From the NCBI RefSeq assembly GCF_040545425.1, contig NZ_JBEPLW010000001.1: a stretch of 64,000 nucleotides of DNA, one strand, 5' to 3'. Positions 8,542 through 17,417 of the stretch are shown piece after piece (the stretch's first letter is position 1; each line of letters opens with the position of its first letter). The notes below the pieces were generated by a model that saw nothing but the letters and a program-made list of their open reading frames with translations, had not been told where the DNA came from and did not search any database. A program made the translations under genes and the position numbers. Source of the DNA: Bhargavaea ullalensis (lineage in GTDB: Bacteria; Bacillota; Bacilli; Bacillales_A; Planococcaceae).

Positions 8542-9143
8542 TTCTGCTTCTGGATCACGAAGATTCATTCACGCACAACCTGGCGGGCGCGTTCGCGATG
8601 CTCGGAGAGGAAGTCCGCATCCTGGCCGCGGGGGAAGCGACGCCGGATCAGGTCCGGCAGTTCGACCCGGCCGCCATCGTCCTGTCATCCGGCGCCGGGA
8701 CGCCCGCCGACTGGCCGCAGTCCCTGGAAATCGTCCGGACATTCGGCAAAGAGGTGCCGACCCTCGGCGTCTCCCTCGGCCAGCTGATCATCGGGGAAGT
8801 GTACGGCGCGGATGCGCGGCGGCAGACCCGGTCGATCCGTCACGGCAAATCTGTCGCCGTCCGGCATGAGCGCGGCGGACTCTTCGCCTACATTCCGCAG
8901 CCGTTCCGGGCGATGTGCTGCCACTCCGCCGTCCTCGGACGGGATTCGCTGCCCTTGGAGCTGTGCGCAGATGCTTTCTCGGTGGAAGACGGCGCCGTCA
9001 TGGCCATGCGGCACACGGCCCATCCTGTATACGGGCTCCAGTTCCATCCCGAATCCGTCGGCACCGAACGGGGAGACCGGCTCCTCGCCGCCTTTTTGGA
9101 AGAAGCAAGGGAGTTTCGCGGGCGGCAAGTACCGAATGGATGA
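8538..9143 (+). CDS. trpG: TrpG-like glutamine amidotransferase subunit with lost nucleophile
   Basis: A 201-residue class I amidotransferase fold. In normal TrpG/PabA this subunit releases ammonia from glutamine for TrpE. Here the nucleophile elbow reads GVSLGQLI instead of GVCLGHQ, so the catalytic Cys is Ser79 (TCC). The oxyanion region reads LSSGAGTP instead of LSPGPGTP. The His/Glu pair in FHPES is kept. The N-terminal LLLDHEDSFTHNL is normal. The start overlaps the trpE stop (ATGA), so it is still made with TrpE. It could be a structural partner of an ammonia-dependent enzyme, with a true PabA elsewhere supplying glutaminase activity (inference). A 21-bp repeat array begins at its stop codon. 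Confidence 0.85.
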   Translation: MILLLDHEDSFTHNLAGAFAMLGEEVRILAAGEATPDQVRQFDPAAIVLSSGAGTPADWPQSLEIVRTFGKEVPTLGVSLGQLIIGEVYGADARRQTRSIRHGKSVAVRHERGGLFAYIPQPFRAMCCHSAVLGRDSLPLELCADAFSVEDGAVMAMRHTAHPVYGLQFHPESVGTERGDRLLAAFLEEAREFRGRQVPNG

Positions 9144-9225
9144 GTGAGACGCAAAGCCGCGCGAGTGAGACGCTATGGCCTCCGAGTGAGTCGCAAAGAC
9201 CCTCGAGTGAGACGCAATGCGGCCC
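9142..9225. repeat. 4 x 21-bp array between trpG and trpD
   Basis: Four head-to-tail 21-bp units, each starting GAGTGAGACGCAA (one GAGTGAGTCGCAA, one GAGTGAGACGCTA), followed by 8 GC-rich variable bases. It fills the only real gap in the trp operon and begins on the trpG stop codon. Confidence 0.9.
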
Positions 9226-9266
9226 GCGGGCCATGGAACAGATCAGCAGAGGAGAGATGAGCAGAG

Positions 9267-10298
9267 ATGAGAAAGTTTATCCGGAAAGTGAGAAACGGCA
9301 AGGATCTGAACTATGAAGAAATGACGGAGGCGTCCCTGTTTTTGTTTGATGAACGGACATCAGAAGAGGAAATCGGGGAGTTCCTGGTCGCATTGGCCGA
9401 AAAGGGCGAGACGGCCTATGAAGTGGCGGCGCTCGCCGAAGTGACGAGGGGACTGGCGATCAAGCCGCGGGTTCCGGACGCCCCCTACTTTGACAATTGC
9501 GGGACGGGCGGCGACGGATCTGGCAGCTTCAACATCAGCACGGCTTCCGCATTCGTGCTGGCTGCGGCGGGCGTGCCGGTCGCCAAGCACGGCAACCGGA
9601 AGATTTCAAGCAAGTCGGGCAGTTCGGATGTGCTCGAGGCGCTCGGCATCCGGCTGGAACAGGATCCGGAGGAAACCGCCGAACAGCTCCGGCAAGAAGG
9701 GCTCGCGTTCCTGTTCGCGCCGCAGCTGCATCCGAAAATGAAGCGGATCGGCGGTGTCCGGCAAAGACTCGGACGGCGGACGATCTTCAACCTCACCGGA
9801 CCGCTCACAAATCCGATGCCGCTTGACACGCAGTTCACCGGCATCAGCCGGAAAGAATTCACGATGGGGTATGCTTCGGTCCTGCGCATGCAGGGAAGAC
9901 AACGCGCCATCGTCGTCTGCGGCGCCGGCGGCATGGATGAGGCATCACTCGCGGGGCCGAACGATTTTGTCCTGCTCGACCGCGGCGACCTGATCCCGTT
10001 CACGCTTGATGCGGAAGATGTCGGCCTGGACCACGCGCCGGCATCCGCCATCCGGGGCGGGGACGGCAGGGAAAATGCGGAGATCATCCGCCGTTTGCTT
10101 TCCGGCGAGAAGGGCCCGCACTTCGACACGGTTGCATTCAACGCGGGCATCGGGCTGTTCGCGGCCGGCAGGACCCGGACGGCAAAGGAAGGCGTGGAAC
10201 TGGCGACCGGCACGCTTGCATCCGGCAAGGCAATGGAGAAACTGGAAGCCGTCACGGCGTTCCAGCAACAATACAGAAAAGAGGCGGTGGCCCGATGA
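9267..10298 (+). CDS. trpD: anthranilate phosphoribosyltransferase
   Basis: A 343-residue enzyme joining anthranilate to PRPP. The glycine-rich PRPP loop DNCGTGGDGSGSFNIS lies near residues 75-90. KHGNRKISSKSGSSDVLEALG follows closely (anthranilate site and second conserved loop), and RRTIFNLTGPLTNP matches the family. ATG 9267 follows AGGAGAG. The C-terminus overlaps the trpC start by four bases. The gap before it holds the 21-bp array, but there is no terminator, so it should be part of the trp transcript. Confidence 0.96.
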   Translation: MRKFIRKVRNGKDLNYEEMTEASLFLFDERTSEEEIGEFLVALAEKGETAYEVAALAEVTRGLAIKPRVPDAPYFDNCGTGGDGSGSFNISTASAFVLAAAGVPVAKHGNRKISSKSGSSDVLEALGIRLEQDPEETAEQLRQEGLAFLFAPQLHPKMKRIGGVRQRLGRRTIFNLTGPLTNPMPLDTQFTGISRKEFTMGYASVLRMQGRQRAIVVCGAGGMDEASLAGPNDFVLLDRGDLIPFTLDAEDVGLDHAPASAIRGGDGRENAEIIRRLLSGEKGPHFDTVAFNAGIGLFAAGRTRTAKEGVELATGTLASGKAMEKLEAVTAFQQQYRKEAVAR

Positions 10299-11095
10299 CG
10301 ACGATCCTGGACGAAATTCTGGAAGAAAAGAAGCGGCGGCTGCAGACGTTGCGGGACGAAATCCCGGCGAGTCCCGCCATCCGCCATCCGCGGCCCCGGC
10401 TTGCCGAGATGTTTTCAAATGAAAACGGCCTTGCGGTCATCGCCGAAGTGAAGCGGGCCTCGCCCTCAAAGGGACTCATCAACGGCGGCGTGAATCCGGC
10501 GGAACAGGCCGCCGCCTATGAACGGGCGGGCGCCGCCTGCATCTCGGTGCTGACCGAGGAAGCGTTCTTCAAAGGCTCCTATGAGGACCTGGCCGCCGTG
10601 GCGGAAACGGTCCGGATCCCGGTCCTCTGCAAGGACTTTGTCATTGACGAGCTCCAGATCGACCGGGCACTTCAAGCGGGGGCCTCGGTCATCCTGCTCA
10701 TCGCGGCCGCACTGACGGACGGGCGGCTTGAAGAGCTTTACCGATATGCGGCACAAGCGGGGCTCGATGTGCTTGTGGAAGTGCACAACGCAGAAGAAAT
10801 GGACCGTGCACTCCAACTCGGCGCCCCGTTCATCGGAATCAACAACCGGGACCTGAAGACGTTCGGGGTGAACCTCGGACGCACAGAGGAACTGGCCGCG
10901 CAGGCCGGCAACCGGCCGGGCGGCTATCTCATCAGCGAAAGCGGCATTTCCGTTCCCGAACAAGCCGCACGCGCGGCAAAGGCAGGTGCGGACGGCATTC
11001 TCGTCGGCGAAGCGCTCATGAAGAGCGGCGATCCCGAAGAGGCCATCCGGGCGCTCAAGAGAGCGGGCAAGACGGCGGAGGAGGTGCAGCGATGA
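10295..11095 (+). CDS. trpC: indole-3-glycerol phosphate synthase
   Basis: A 266-residue TIM barrel converting CdRP to indole-3-glycerol phosphate. Family motifs: VIAEVKRASPSKG (catalytic Lys of strand 2), SVLTEEAFFKGS, VLCKDFVIDE, GINNRDLKTF and LISESGI. It overlaps trpD (ATGA) and trpF (ATGA), consistent with coupled translation. It is a single-function enzyme, not fused to TrpF. Confidence 0.96.
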   Translation: MTTILDEILEEKKRRLQTLRDEIPASPAIRHPRPRLAEMFSNENGLAVIAEVKRASPSKGLINGGVNPAEQAAAYERAGAACISVLTEEAFFKGSYEDLAAVAETVRIPVLCKDFVIDELQIDRALQAGASVILLIAAALTDGRLEELYRYAAQAGLDVLVEVHNAEEMDRALQLGAPFIGINNRDLKTFGVNLGRTEELAAQAGNRPGGYLISESGISVPEQAARAAKAGADGILVGEALMKSGDPEEAIRALKRAGKTAEEVQR

Positions 11096-11709
11096 CGAAA
11101 GTGAAGATTTGCGGACTCATGGAAGCCGACCATGTGAAGGCGGCGGTCGGGGCAGGCGCGGATGCAATCGGGTTCGTCTTTGCCCCGAGCCGGCGGCGGG
11201 TGGACCCGGTCTGGGCATCCAAGCTGGCCCGGCTCGTGCCGGACCACGTACTGAAGGTCGGGGTCTTCGTGAATGCCCCCGAAGAAGAAATCCTCACCGT
11301 CCACCGGAATGTGCCGCTCGATCTGATCCAGTATCATGGAGACGAGACGCCCGAAAGCATCCGGCGGATCGGCCTGCCGTCGATCAAGGCGTTTTCCGTC
11401 CGTTCGGAAGAAGACGTGAAGCGGGCCTCGGACTATGAGGTGGACTATTGGCTGTTTGATGCGCCGGGAACAGACTTCCGCGGCGGCAGCGGCCGGGTGT
11501 TCGACTGGTCGCTGCTCGACCGGGCGGGCATTCCGATCGAGCGCACGATCATCGCCGGAGGCCTGAATCCGGGCAATGCGGCGGACGCCGTCAGACAAGT
11601 CCGGCCGTTTGCACTCGACGTGTCAAGCGGCGTGGAGCGGGACCGGCGGAAAGATCCCGCGCTCATCCGGTCGTTCATTGCACAAGTCAGGGAAAGGAGA
11701 GAAGCGTGA
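11092..11709 (+). CDS. trpF: phosphoribosylanthranilate isomerase
   Basis: A 205-residue TIM barrel that isomerises PRA to CdRP. KICGL near the N-terminus carries the catalytic Cys. GFVFAPSRRRV and LDVSSGVE near the C-terminus are typical phosphate-binding and closing motifs; DAPGTDFRGGSG contains the catalytic Asp region. It overlaps trpC by four bases, and its stop overlaps the trpB start by one. Confidence 0.95.
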   Translation: MTKVKICGLMEADHVKAAVGAGADAIGFVFAPSRRRVDPVWASKLARLVPDHVLKVGVFVNAPEEEILTVHRNVPLDLIQYHGDETPESIRRIGLPSIKAFSVRSEEDVKRASDYEVDYWLFDAPGTDFRGGSGRVFDWSLLDRAGIPIERTIIAGGLNPGNAADAVRQVRPFALDVSSGVERDRRKDPALIRSFIAQVRERREA

Positions 11710-12929
11710 TGGTGAAAGTGGAAAAAGCGGTTTACAGCGCACCGGATGAACGAGGAAGATACGGGGATTACGGCGGGCGGTTCGTCCCCGAGACGCTCAT
11801 GCCGGCACTTCTTGAACTGGAGGCGGCATACCGGGAGGCAAAGGAAGATCCGGCGTTCCAATCGGAACTCGACACCATCCTGGCCGATTACGTCGGCCGC
11901 GAGACGCCGCTTTATTTTGCAGAGCGGCTGACCGAAGCGGCGGGCGGCGCGAAGATCTACCTGAAGCGCGAGGACCTGAACCACACCGGCGCGCATAAAA
12001 TCAATAACGCGCTTGGCCAGGCACTGCTCGCGCGGAGGATGGGCAAGCGCAAGATCATCGCGGAGACCGGTGCAGGCCAGCACGGCGTCGCGACCGCAAC
12101 GGCCTGTGCGCTTCTCGGCCTCGACTGCATCGTCTTCATGGGCCGCGAAGACATCCGCCGCCAGGAACTGAACGTTTTCCGGATGGAATTGCTCGGCGCC
12201 CGGGTGATTTCCGTCGACGGAGGATCCGGCACGCTGAAGGATGCGGTGAACGAAGCGCTCCGCTACTGGGTCGCCAACGTCTCGGACACTCATTACATCA
12301 TCGGCTCTGCGCTCGGGCCGCATCCGTTCCCGGAAATCGTCCGCGACTTCCAGCGCGTGATCGGCACCGAAACGCGCCGGCAGATCCTAGAGAAGGAAGG
12401 CCGGCTGCCGGACGCCGTTGTGGCGTGTGTCGGCGGAGGCAGCAACTCGATCGGCATGTTCCACCCGTTCGTCGATGATGCGCAGGTCGCGCTCCACGGC
12501 GTCGAAGCGGCGGGAAGCGGCATTGAGACGGGCAAGCATGCAGCCGCTCTCACCGGCGGACGTCCCGGCGCACTCCACGGTGCCTACATGTATCTGCTCC
12601 AGGAAGACGCCGGGCAGATCCGGGAAGCCCACTCCATCTCGGCCGGACTCGACTATCCGGGAGCAGGGCCCGAACACTCCCACTTCCGCGACACGGGCCG
12701 CGTTACATACGGTTCGGTGACCGACGGCGAAGCGCTCGATGCGCTGAAGCTCCTTTGCCTAACGGAAGGCATCCTTCCCGCGCTTGAGAGCTCGCACGCC
12801 GTTGCCTATGCGGTCGAGCTGGCGAAGGGGATGCCTCAAGACGGAATCGTCGTGATCTGCCTGTCCGGCCGCGGCGACAAGGATGTCATCACTGTGCGTG
12901 AAGCATTGAAGGGAGGCGGCCGAGCATGA
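11709..12929 (+). CDS. trpB: tryptophan synthase beta chain
   Basis: A 406-residue PLP enzyme condensing indole with serine. The PLP lysine is in NHTGAHKINNALGQA. The phosphate loop is VGGGSNSIG, and GRDY-like N-terminal GDYGGRFVPETL is conserved. The C-terminal CLSGRGDKD is a family hallmark. ATG 11709 is preferred over the GTG at 11706 because AAGGAG lies about 9 bp before the ATG; the two give almost the same protein. The COMM-type contact residues for TrpA appear normal. It overlaps trpA by four bases. Confidence 0.96.
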   Translation: MVKVEKAVYSAPDERGRYGDYGGRFVPETLMPALLELEAAYREAKEDPAFQSELDTILADYVGRETPLYFAERLTEAAGGAKIYLKREDLNHTGAHKINNALGQALLARRMGKRKIIAETGAGQHGVATATACALLGLDCIVFMGREDIRRQELNVFRMELLGARVISVDGGSGTLKDAVNEALRYWVANVSDTHYIIGSALGPHPFPEIVRDFQRVIGTETRRQILEKEGRLPDAVVACVGGGSNSIGMFHPFVDDAQVALHGVEAAGSGIETGKHAAALTGGRPGALHGAYMYLLQEDAGQIREAHSISAGLDYPGAGPEHSHFRDTGRVTYGSVTDGEALDALKLLCLTEGILPALESSHAVAYAVELAKGMPQDGIVVICLSGRGDKDVITVREALKGGGRA

Positions 12930-13720
12930 CGGCTGACAAGCTCACCGGGGCGATCAATGAAGCGAAACGGAAGGGCGGCTGTGCATTCGTCCCGTACATC
13001 ATGGCCGGCGACGGCGGACTCGGGCGGCTCGAACAGCAGGTGTTATTCCTCCAGGAGGCGGGGGCGACCGCCGTTGAGCTCGGCATCCCGTTTTCCGATC
13101 CGGCGGCGGACGGTCCGGTCATCCAGCAGGCCGGGATCCGCGCGCTTGAAGAAGGGGTGACGCTCGGCAATGTAATCCGCACGGTCGCGGGGTTCTCCGA
13201 CGAAGTCCGGATTCCCGTCATTCTCATGACGTACCTCAATCCGGTCCTCAGCCACGGCGTCGCAACCTTTGCGAATGACTGCCTGGAGGCCGGCATCGCG
13301 GGCGTCATCGTTCCGGATGTGCCATTTGAGGAAAGCGCCATTCTCGAGGACGCCCTGCGGATGGTCGATGTGGCCTTCATCCGGCTCGTCCCGCTTTCTG
13401 CGCCGGAAGACCGCATCCGGGCGATCGCCGGCGCGGCGGAAGGGTTCATTTATGCGGTTACGGTCGACGGCATCACGGGTGCCCGCGATTCATTCGGCGG
13501 CTCTTCCGCCGAACGGCTCAGAAGGCTGAAGGAAATCGCGGACGTACCGGTCCTCGCCGGCTTCGGAATTTCCTCTGCGGAGCATGTCCGGGAATTCGGC
13601 CGGGCGGCGGACGGCGTCATCGTCGGCAGCGCCATCGTCGACGCCCTTCACCGGGACGACCTTGTGTCCATCTCCGGTCTGATCCGGGCCGCCCGGGAGA
13701 TTGCCGTTCCGGCAGAATAA
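12926..13720 (+). CDS. trpA: tryptophan synthase alpha chain
   Basis: A 264-residue TIM barrel that splits indole-3-glycerol phosphate to indole, which is channelled to TrpB. ELGIPFSDPAADGP holds the second catalytic acid (Asp). The first catalytic Glu is in AVELGIPF. GVIVPDVPFEES and VTVDGITGARDSF are the conserved loops 2 and 6 region; AGFGISSAEHV binds the phosphate. It is the last gene of the operon, with a terminator 8 bp after the stop. Confidence 0.96.
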   Translation: MTADKLTGAINEAKRKGGCAFVPYIMAGDGGLGRLEQQVLFLQEAGATAVELGIPFSDPAADGPVIQQAGIRALEEGVTLGNVIRTVAGFSDEVRIPVILMTYLNPVLSHGVATFANDCLEAGIAGVIVPDVPFEESAILEDALRMVDVAFIRLVPLSAPEDRIRAIAGAAEGFIYAVTVDGITGARDSFGGSSAERLRRLKEIADVPVLAGFGISSAEHVREFGRAADGVIVGSAIVDALHRDDLVSISGLIRAAREIAVPAE

Positions 13721-13727
13721 TGGAATA

Positions 13728-13761
13728 GGCCGTCCGGCTCCAAACCGGGCGGGCTTTTTTA
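13728..13761 (+). terminator. trp operon terminator
   Basis: GCCGTCCGG-ctccaaa-CCGGGCGGGC stem followed by TTTTTT. Confidence 0.88.
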
Positions 13762-13789
13762 TGGGATCCCCGGGGAAATGAAGCGGGTA

Positions 13790-13798
13790 TGGTATACT
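13790..13798 (+). promoter_or_regulatory. extended -10 promoter element
   Basis: TGG-TATACT, an extended -10 (TGn plus TATACT), sits 123 bp before the DUF4003 gene. No good -35 is visible. Confidence 0.45.
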
Positions 13799-13920
13799 CG
13801 TGGAATCAATCGGGCACAGCGGCGATTCAATGGATGAACCGGTCTTCTCGCCCGGCGGCAAAGACGGGACGAATCTTTTCCATCATCCATCCGTATATAT
13901 CGGCACAAGGAGTGATCCCC

Positions 13921-14901
13921 ATGGAAAACGCGGAACTCAAGGGACGGTTTGAAGAGGTCTATCCAAAACTGCAGAATTTGTTCAGCTGGACGGTCGACAA
14001 GCGGATCCTGCTGTCGATGGCGGGCGCCTATGCGCTGGCGGACCGGCCGTTCGACGGGCGCCGGCTGATGGAGATTTCGGATGAGCTGAAGCGCCGGTCC
14101 GGGTGGTTTTCGCCTGTCCGGGGACAGATCCACCCGATGCTCGCAACGCTGCTGGACAATCAGGAAGGAACGGCGGAGTCGGTCGTTGATGATTTGATGG
14201 AGAACCAGGAGATGCTGCGCGGACTCGGGTTCCGGAACACGATTCATTCCTACCTGGCCGCGATCTTGCTGCCAAACGGCGGACCCGAAGCGAGAAAGCG
14301 CGCGGTCGCCGGCAAACTCCTCTATGACGAGATGAAGCGCCGCCACCGCTTCCTCACGTCGGACGACGACTATGCATTCGCCGTCCTGCTCGGAGAAGAA
14401 GGCGGCAGTCCGGAAAAGCTTGCCGACGTGATGAAAGAGTACTACAGTGAACTGCGGTCGCTCGGTTTCCGGGCGGGCAATGAACTTCAGTGGATGTCCC
14501 AGACGCTCACTTACGGCAATGCCTCGTTCGACCGAAAACGGGCGGAAGCGGCGGCGGATCTTCGGGAACGCTTCAAAAAGGCCGGGGTGAAGCTAAAGCC
14601 GCTCCATTATCCGATGCTCGGCTTCCTCGCAGCGTTCCATGTGGAACAATCTGCGGTCGACCGGATCGTGGGCGTGACCCGCGCCCTCTCGGATATGAAG
14701 CTGTTCAGATGGTACAGGGAGATGGCGTTCTCGTTCGGCATCCAGGCCGTACTCAAGGAAGCGGCGGGCGCGGACAACGCCGTCGACATCGGAATGGCGG
14801 CCTCGATCGAGCAGATCCTCCGGGCCCAGCAGGCCGCAATGGCAGCGGGGGTTGCCGCTTCCGCCGCTGCCGCTTCATCCTCTGGAAACGGCGGATCTTA
14901 A
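13921..14901 (+). CDS. DUF4003 family protein
   Basis: A 326-residue helical cytoplasmic protein that I recognise as the DUF4003 type common in Bacillales. Its function is not known. The sequence is rich in helices with repeated motifs (MLRGLGFRNT, YYSELRSLGFRAGN). The C-terminus is a low-complexity Ala/Ser tail (AAMAAGVAASAAAASSSGN). The start at ATG 13921 follows AAGGAGTGATCCCC; the frame extends upstream to 13789 but without a site. It is monocistronic between two terminators. Confidence 0.8.
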   Translation: MENAELKGRFEEVYPKLQNLFSWTVDKRILLSMAGAYALADRPFDGRRLMEISDELKRRSGWFSPVRGQIHPMLATLLDNQEGTAESVVDDLMENQEMLRGLGFRNTIHSYLAAILLPNGGPEARKRAVAGKLLYDEMKRRHRFLTSDDDYAFAVLLGEEGGSPEKLADVMKEYYSELRSLGFRAGNELQWMSQTLTYGNASFDRKRAEAAADLRERFKKAGVKLKPLHYPMLGFLAAFHVEQSAVDRIVGVTRALSDMKLFRWYREMAFSFGIQAVLKEAAGADNAVDIGMAASIEQILRAQQAAMAAGVAASAAAASSSGNGGS

Positions 14902-14910
14902 TGAAATGAA

Positions 14911-14949
14911 CAACCCCGCATGGCCACAAACGGCGATGCGGGGTTTTTG
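14911..14949. terminator. bidirectional terminator
   Basis: AACCCCGCAT...ATGCGGGGTTTTT. It separates the DUF4003 gene from the convergent SEC-C gene. Confidence 0.87.
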
Positions 14950-14952
14950 AAC

Positions 14953-16815
14953 TTAATTCTTTTCCAGGGTCTTTTCCAGAAACGTCCAGATGAGACGGGC
15001 CTCTTCGGGCGATCTCGGCGTAACGGCGGCCGATTTCGGATACGGGTCAGCGGCCGGCCGATCCCGCACCCACTTCACGGCATACGGGTTCTGGTCCGAC
15101 GCCGTCCGGTAGGCCTCTTCCGCAGCTGTGCCGAGCACATTCCGCCTGCGCTCGGCTGCCCAGCGGAACCATGCATAAAACGCATTGTCCGCACCCGGTT
15201 CCTCATAGTGGTCCAGAAGGCTTTCCGCCTCGTCCAGGCGACCGAGCGAAATGAGCGCCGACAGGGCGACGTAGCGGGCACCCTGATGGTCACCCGGATT
15301 AAGCCGGAGAAGCGCATACAGCTCCTTGAACGCTTCCTCCATCCGGCCCAGTTCCCACAGATGGACGGCGAGAGCGAACCGGGCCCTCAAATACGGCCGG
15401 TTCGGCAGATACCCCCACGCCACATCCATCTCCTCTTCGAATTCTCCCTTGCCGGCTTCGACCGCCCGGCGGAGCAGCTCAAGCCGCGCATCTCCGGCCT
15501 CCGCGCGCTCTGCCGCAAGCAGGAGCGCATCCGAGTTTTGAGAATCCAGCCGGAGCGCCTCCGCCGACTTTTCTGTGCGCAGTCCCGGCTCTTTTGCCAG
15601 GTAAGCCTCATAGGCCCGGACCTGCGCCTCTTCCACGGGAGAGGCCGGCATGTACGGTTTCCCGTCATAGGCCTCCATCAGGCGGCGCAGTGCCTTTTCA
15701 TCGGCAACCTCCGCCTTTGCCAGGTGCATGAACAGATTCCACTGTGAAAACTCGGCCGCAATCGGATCGGTTCCGACGCCGAACGCATACACCGGCTCTT
15801 CTTCCTCGTCATCCGGTACGTCCGCCCCGGCAATAAATTCCGCGAACGCTTCCGCAAATTCGGCCGTCTCGGCCGGATTGGTCCCGAACCGCCCGGCCGT
15901 CTCTTCGAGCGTCCATCCGAGTTTAAACGAGCCCACAGAAACGGCGTGCCAAACGGCGCCGGCAATTGCCTCCGACGGCACGGTCTCCAGTCCGCCGATG
16001 TAATGGAAAAAGGCCTCAAGCAGCCGGTCGTCCTTCAGATCCCGGCCGATCATGAACTCTTCCATCCGGTCGCAGACTTCCGTCACATCGTCCGCGACGG
16101 AAATCGGCTGTCCTTCCGCTTGTCCGAACAACCGGTAAGCCGCAAGCGGATGCTTTGCGTGAAATTCCTGTGCATCCGCCAGACCTGCTTCCATCGCGGC
16201 TTCCTTCAGCTTCCGCATCGCTCCTGCGTCCGCGCCCTGCGCATGGACAAGGCTGTTGAGCGGCATGAGCAGATGGTCTTCCCCGGGTTGGGGAACGAAA
16301 AACCCGATGAGCACATCTCCTGCGGCCGCTTTCACCGCCGCATCAGTCCGCAGTTCAAACGCCTCTCCCGACACAAGGTCGCTGAGCCGAAGAATTCCGT
16401 CTCCCGCACCTGCGACAAGTGCGGCAAGGAACAGCGGGTCTTCAAAGCCCCGGACGGCGTCTTGGGTCTGCGCCCGCTGGCCGGGTCTGGCCGAGCGGCG
16501 GACATAGCCGTTCCACTCGCCGACCGCCTCGCGGAAGAAGTACAGGTCGCCGATGATCGCGGCGGCCTCTTCCTCGCCGTGAAGCCGTTCGAGTTCACTG
16601 CCGTATTCACGGTGGCGCTCAAGCAATGCCCGGCGCTCGGCGGGAGTCGGATGGGCTTCGAAAAATCCGGCGATCACTTCGGCGGTTTCCCGGTCGGTCT
16701 GCTGCCGGAGGTGTTCGCGGCCGGTGTCGGATCCGCAGCATTTCTTATACTTTTGGCCGCTTCCGCACGGGCACGGATCGTTCCGGCGGACGACGGCGGT
16801 TTCCCGGCCCGTCAT
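14953..16815 (-). CDS. SEC-C zinc-motif protein with TPR-like repeats
   Basis: A 620-residue cytoplasmic protein. The N-terminus carries a SEC-C motif (RNDPCPCGSGQKYKKCC, residues 10-28), a Zn2+-binding module otherwise found at the end of SecA. The rest is helical. The last 200 residues show TPR-like repeats (RFALAVHLWELGRMEEAFKE, ALISLGRLDEAESLL). An acidic stretch (DVPDDEEEEP) lies mid-protein. Such proteins are probably adaptors or scaffolds; no catalytic domain is seen. The stop of the hemerythrin gene upstream overlaps its start by four bases, so the two form an operon. Confidence 0.75.
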   Translation of the reverse strand: MTGRETAVVRRNDPCPCGSGQKYKKCCGSDTGREHLRQQTDRETAEVIAGFFEAHPTPAERRALLERHREYGSELERLHGEEEAAAIIGDLYFFREAVGEWNGYVRRSARPGQRAQTQDAVRGFEDPLFLAALVAGAGDGILRLSDLVSGEAFELRTDAAVKAAAGDVLIGFFVPQPGEDHLLMPLNSLVHAQGADAGAMRKLKEAAMEAGLADAQEFHAKHPLAAYRLFGQAEGQPISVADDVTEVCDRMEEFMIGRDLKDDRLLEAFFHYIGGLETVPSEAIAGAVWHAVSVGSFKLGWTLEETAGRFGTNPAETAEFAEAFAEFIAGADVPDDEEEEPVYAFGVGTDPIAAEFSQWNLFMHLAKAEVADEKALRRLMEAYDGKPYMPASPVEEAQVRAYEAYLAKEPGLRTEKSAEALRLDSQNSDALLLAAERAEAGDARLELLRRAVEAGKGEFEEEMDVAWGYLPNRPYLRARFALAVHLWELGRMEEAFKELYALLRLNPGDHQGARYVALSALISLGRLDEAESLLDHYEEPGADNAFYAWFRWAAERRRNVLGTAAEEAYRTASDQNPYAVKWVRDRPAADPYPKSAAVTPRSPEEARLIWTFLEKTLEKN

Positions 16816-17237
16816 CGGTTCGGCTCGTCCAGCAGCATCCGTTCTTCGTCGCGGCTGTGGATCGCATTGACGACGAGAAGTGCATGGAACTGCTCGATGA
16901 CCTCATCCGTCAGGCCGTCTTTTTCGAGCATGCCTTTGATGTCCGCCGCGATGATGCGGAGGAGGTCATGGTCGCGCGTCAACCGGACGACGGCTTCATC
17001 CAGTTCCGGATGAAGCTCGACCATCTCCTGATAGAAGCCTTCTTCTTCGGCGTCCGCATGGCTGATGACGCGTGTTTCCCAGTAATCGAGCAGATGGTCA
17101 GCCGCCTGGCGGGCAACTTCGTGTTCATTCGCCTTGATCAGGTCTTCCATTTCCTTTGTTTTCTGGATGGCTCCTGTCAGTCCGCCCTGGTGGATGGCGT
17201 GGTGGGCGTGGAGCTGTTTCAGTGCTGGTCCCGGCAT
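16812..17237 (-). CDS. hemerythrin-like HHE domain protein
   Basis: A 141-residue four-helix bundle with the diiron histidine pattern: LHAHHAIHQGG, ADHLLDYWETRVISHADAEE and RDHDLLR. HHE proteins bind O2 or NO, or sense iron and redox state. ATG 17237 follows GGGCGGAG, while an in-frame ATG at 17264 has no ribosome site. A TATACT -10 lies just upstream on the same strand (about 17265-17270). It is divergent from modA, beside the molybdate/nitrate region, so a role in NO or O2 handling during nitrate respiration is plausible but unproven. Confidence 0.82.
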   Translation of the reverse strand: MPGPALKQLHAHHAIHQGGLTGAIQKTKEMEDLIKANEHEVARQAADHLLDYWETRVISHADAEEEGFYQEMVELHPELDEAVVRLTRDHDLLRIIAADIKGMLEKDGLTDEVIEQFHALLVVNAIHSRDEERMLLDEPNR

Positions 17238-17301
17238 CGGTCTCCGCCCTTTCAGATTTTTCATTCAGTATAGCATACGACATAGATTCCGGCGGACCGT
17301 C

Positions 17302-17337
17302 CCGGGAGTCCCCTGCGCCGGTACAGGGAATTCCCTG
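17302..17337. promoter_or_regulatory. two candidate NreC boxes upstream of modA
   Basis: GGG-AGTC-CCC (17304-17313) and GGG-AATT-CCC (17326-17335), centres 22 bp apart. They lie just upstream of the modA promoter and fit the TAGGGN4CCCTA-type palindrome known for staphylococcal NreC. An nreC gene lies 10 kb downstream. Confidence 0.65.
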
Positions 17338-17353
17338 ATCAAACCGAAAGTCT

Positions 17354-17382
17354 TTGACAGGATGCGCCGGCTATTCTACTTT
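17354..17382 (+). promoter_or_regulatory. modABC promoter
   Basis: TTGACA (17354-17359), 17-bp spacer, TACTTT (17377-17382). The -35 is perfect and the -10 is weak, consistent with activation from the two palindromes just upstream. Confidence 0.65.
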
Positions 17383-17417
17383 TGATTCAGACAACTTAAG
17401 AGACTGGGGGAAGGAAG

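Noticed and set aside
9142..9225. CRISPR-like array
   Set aside because: Constant parts of 9-13 bp and variable parts of 8-12 bp are too short for repeats and spacers, and no cas genes are present. The same applies to 45489-45572 and 51345-51407.
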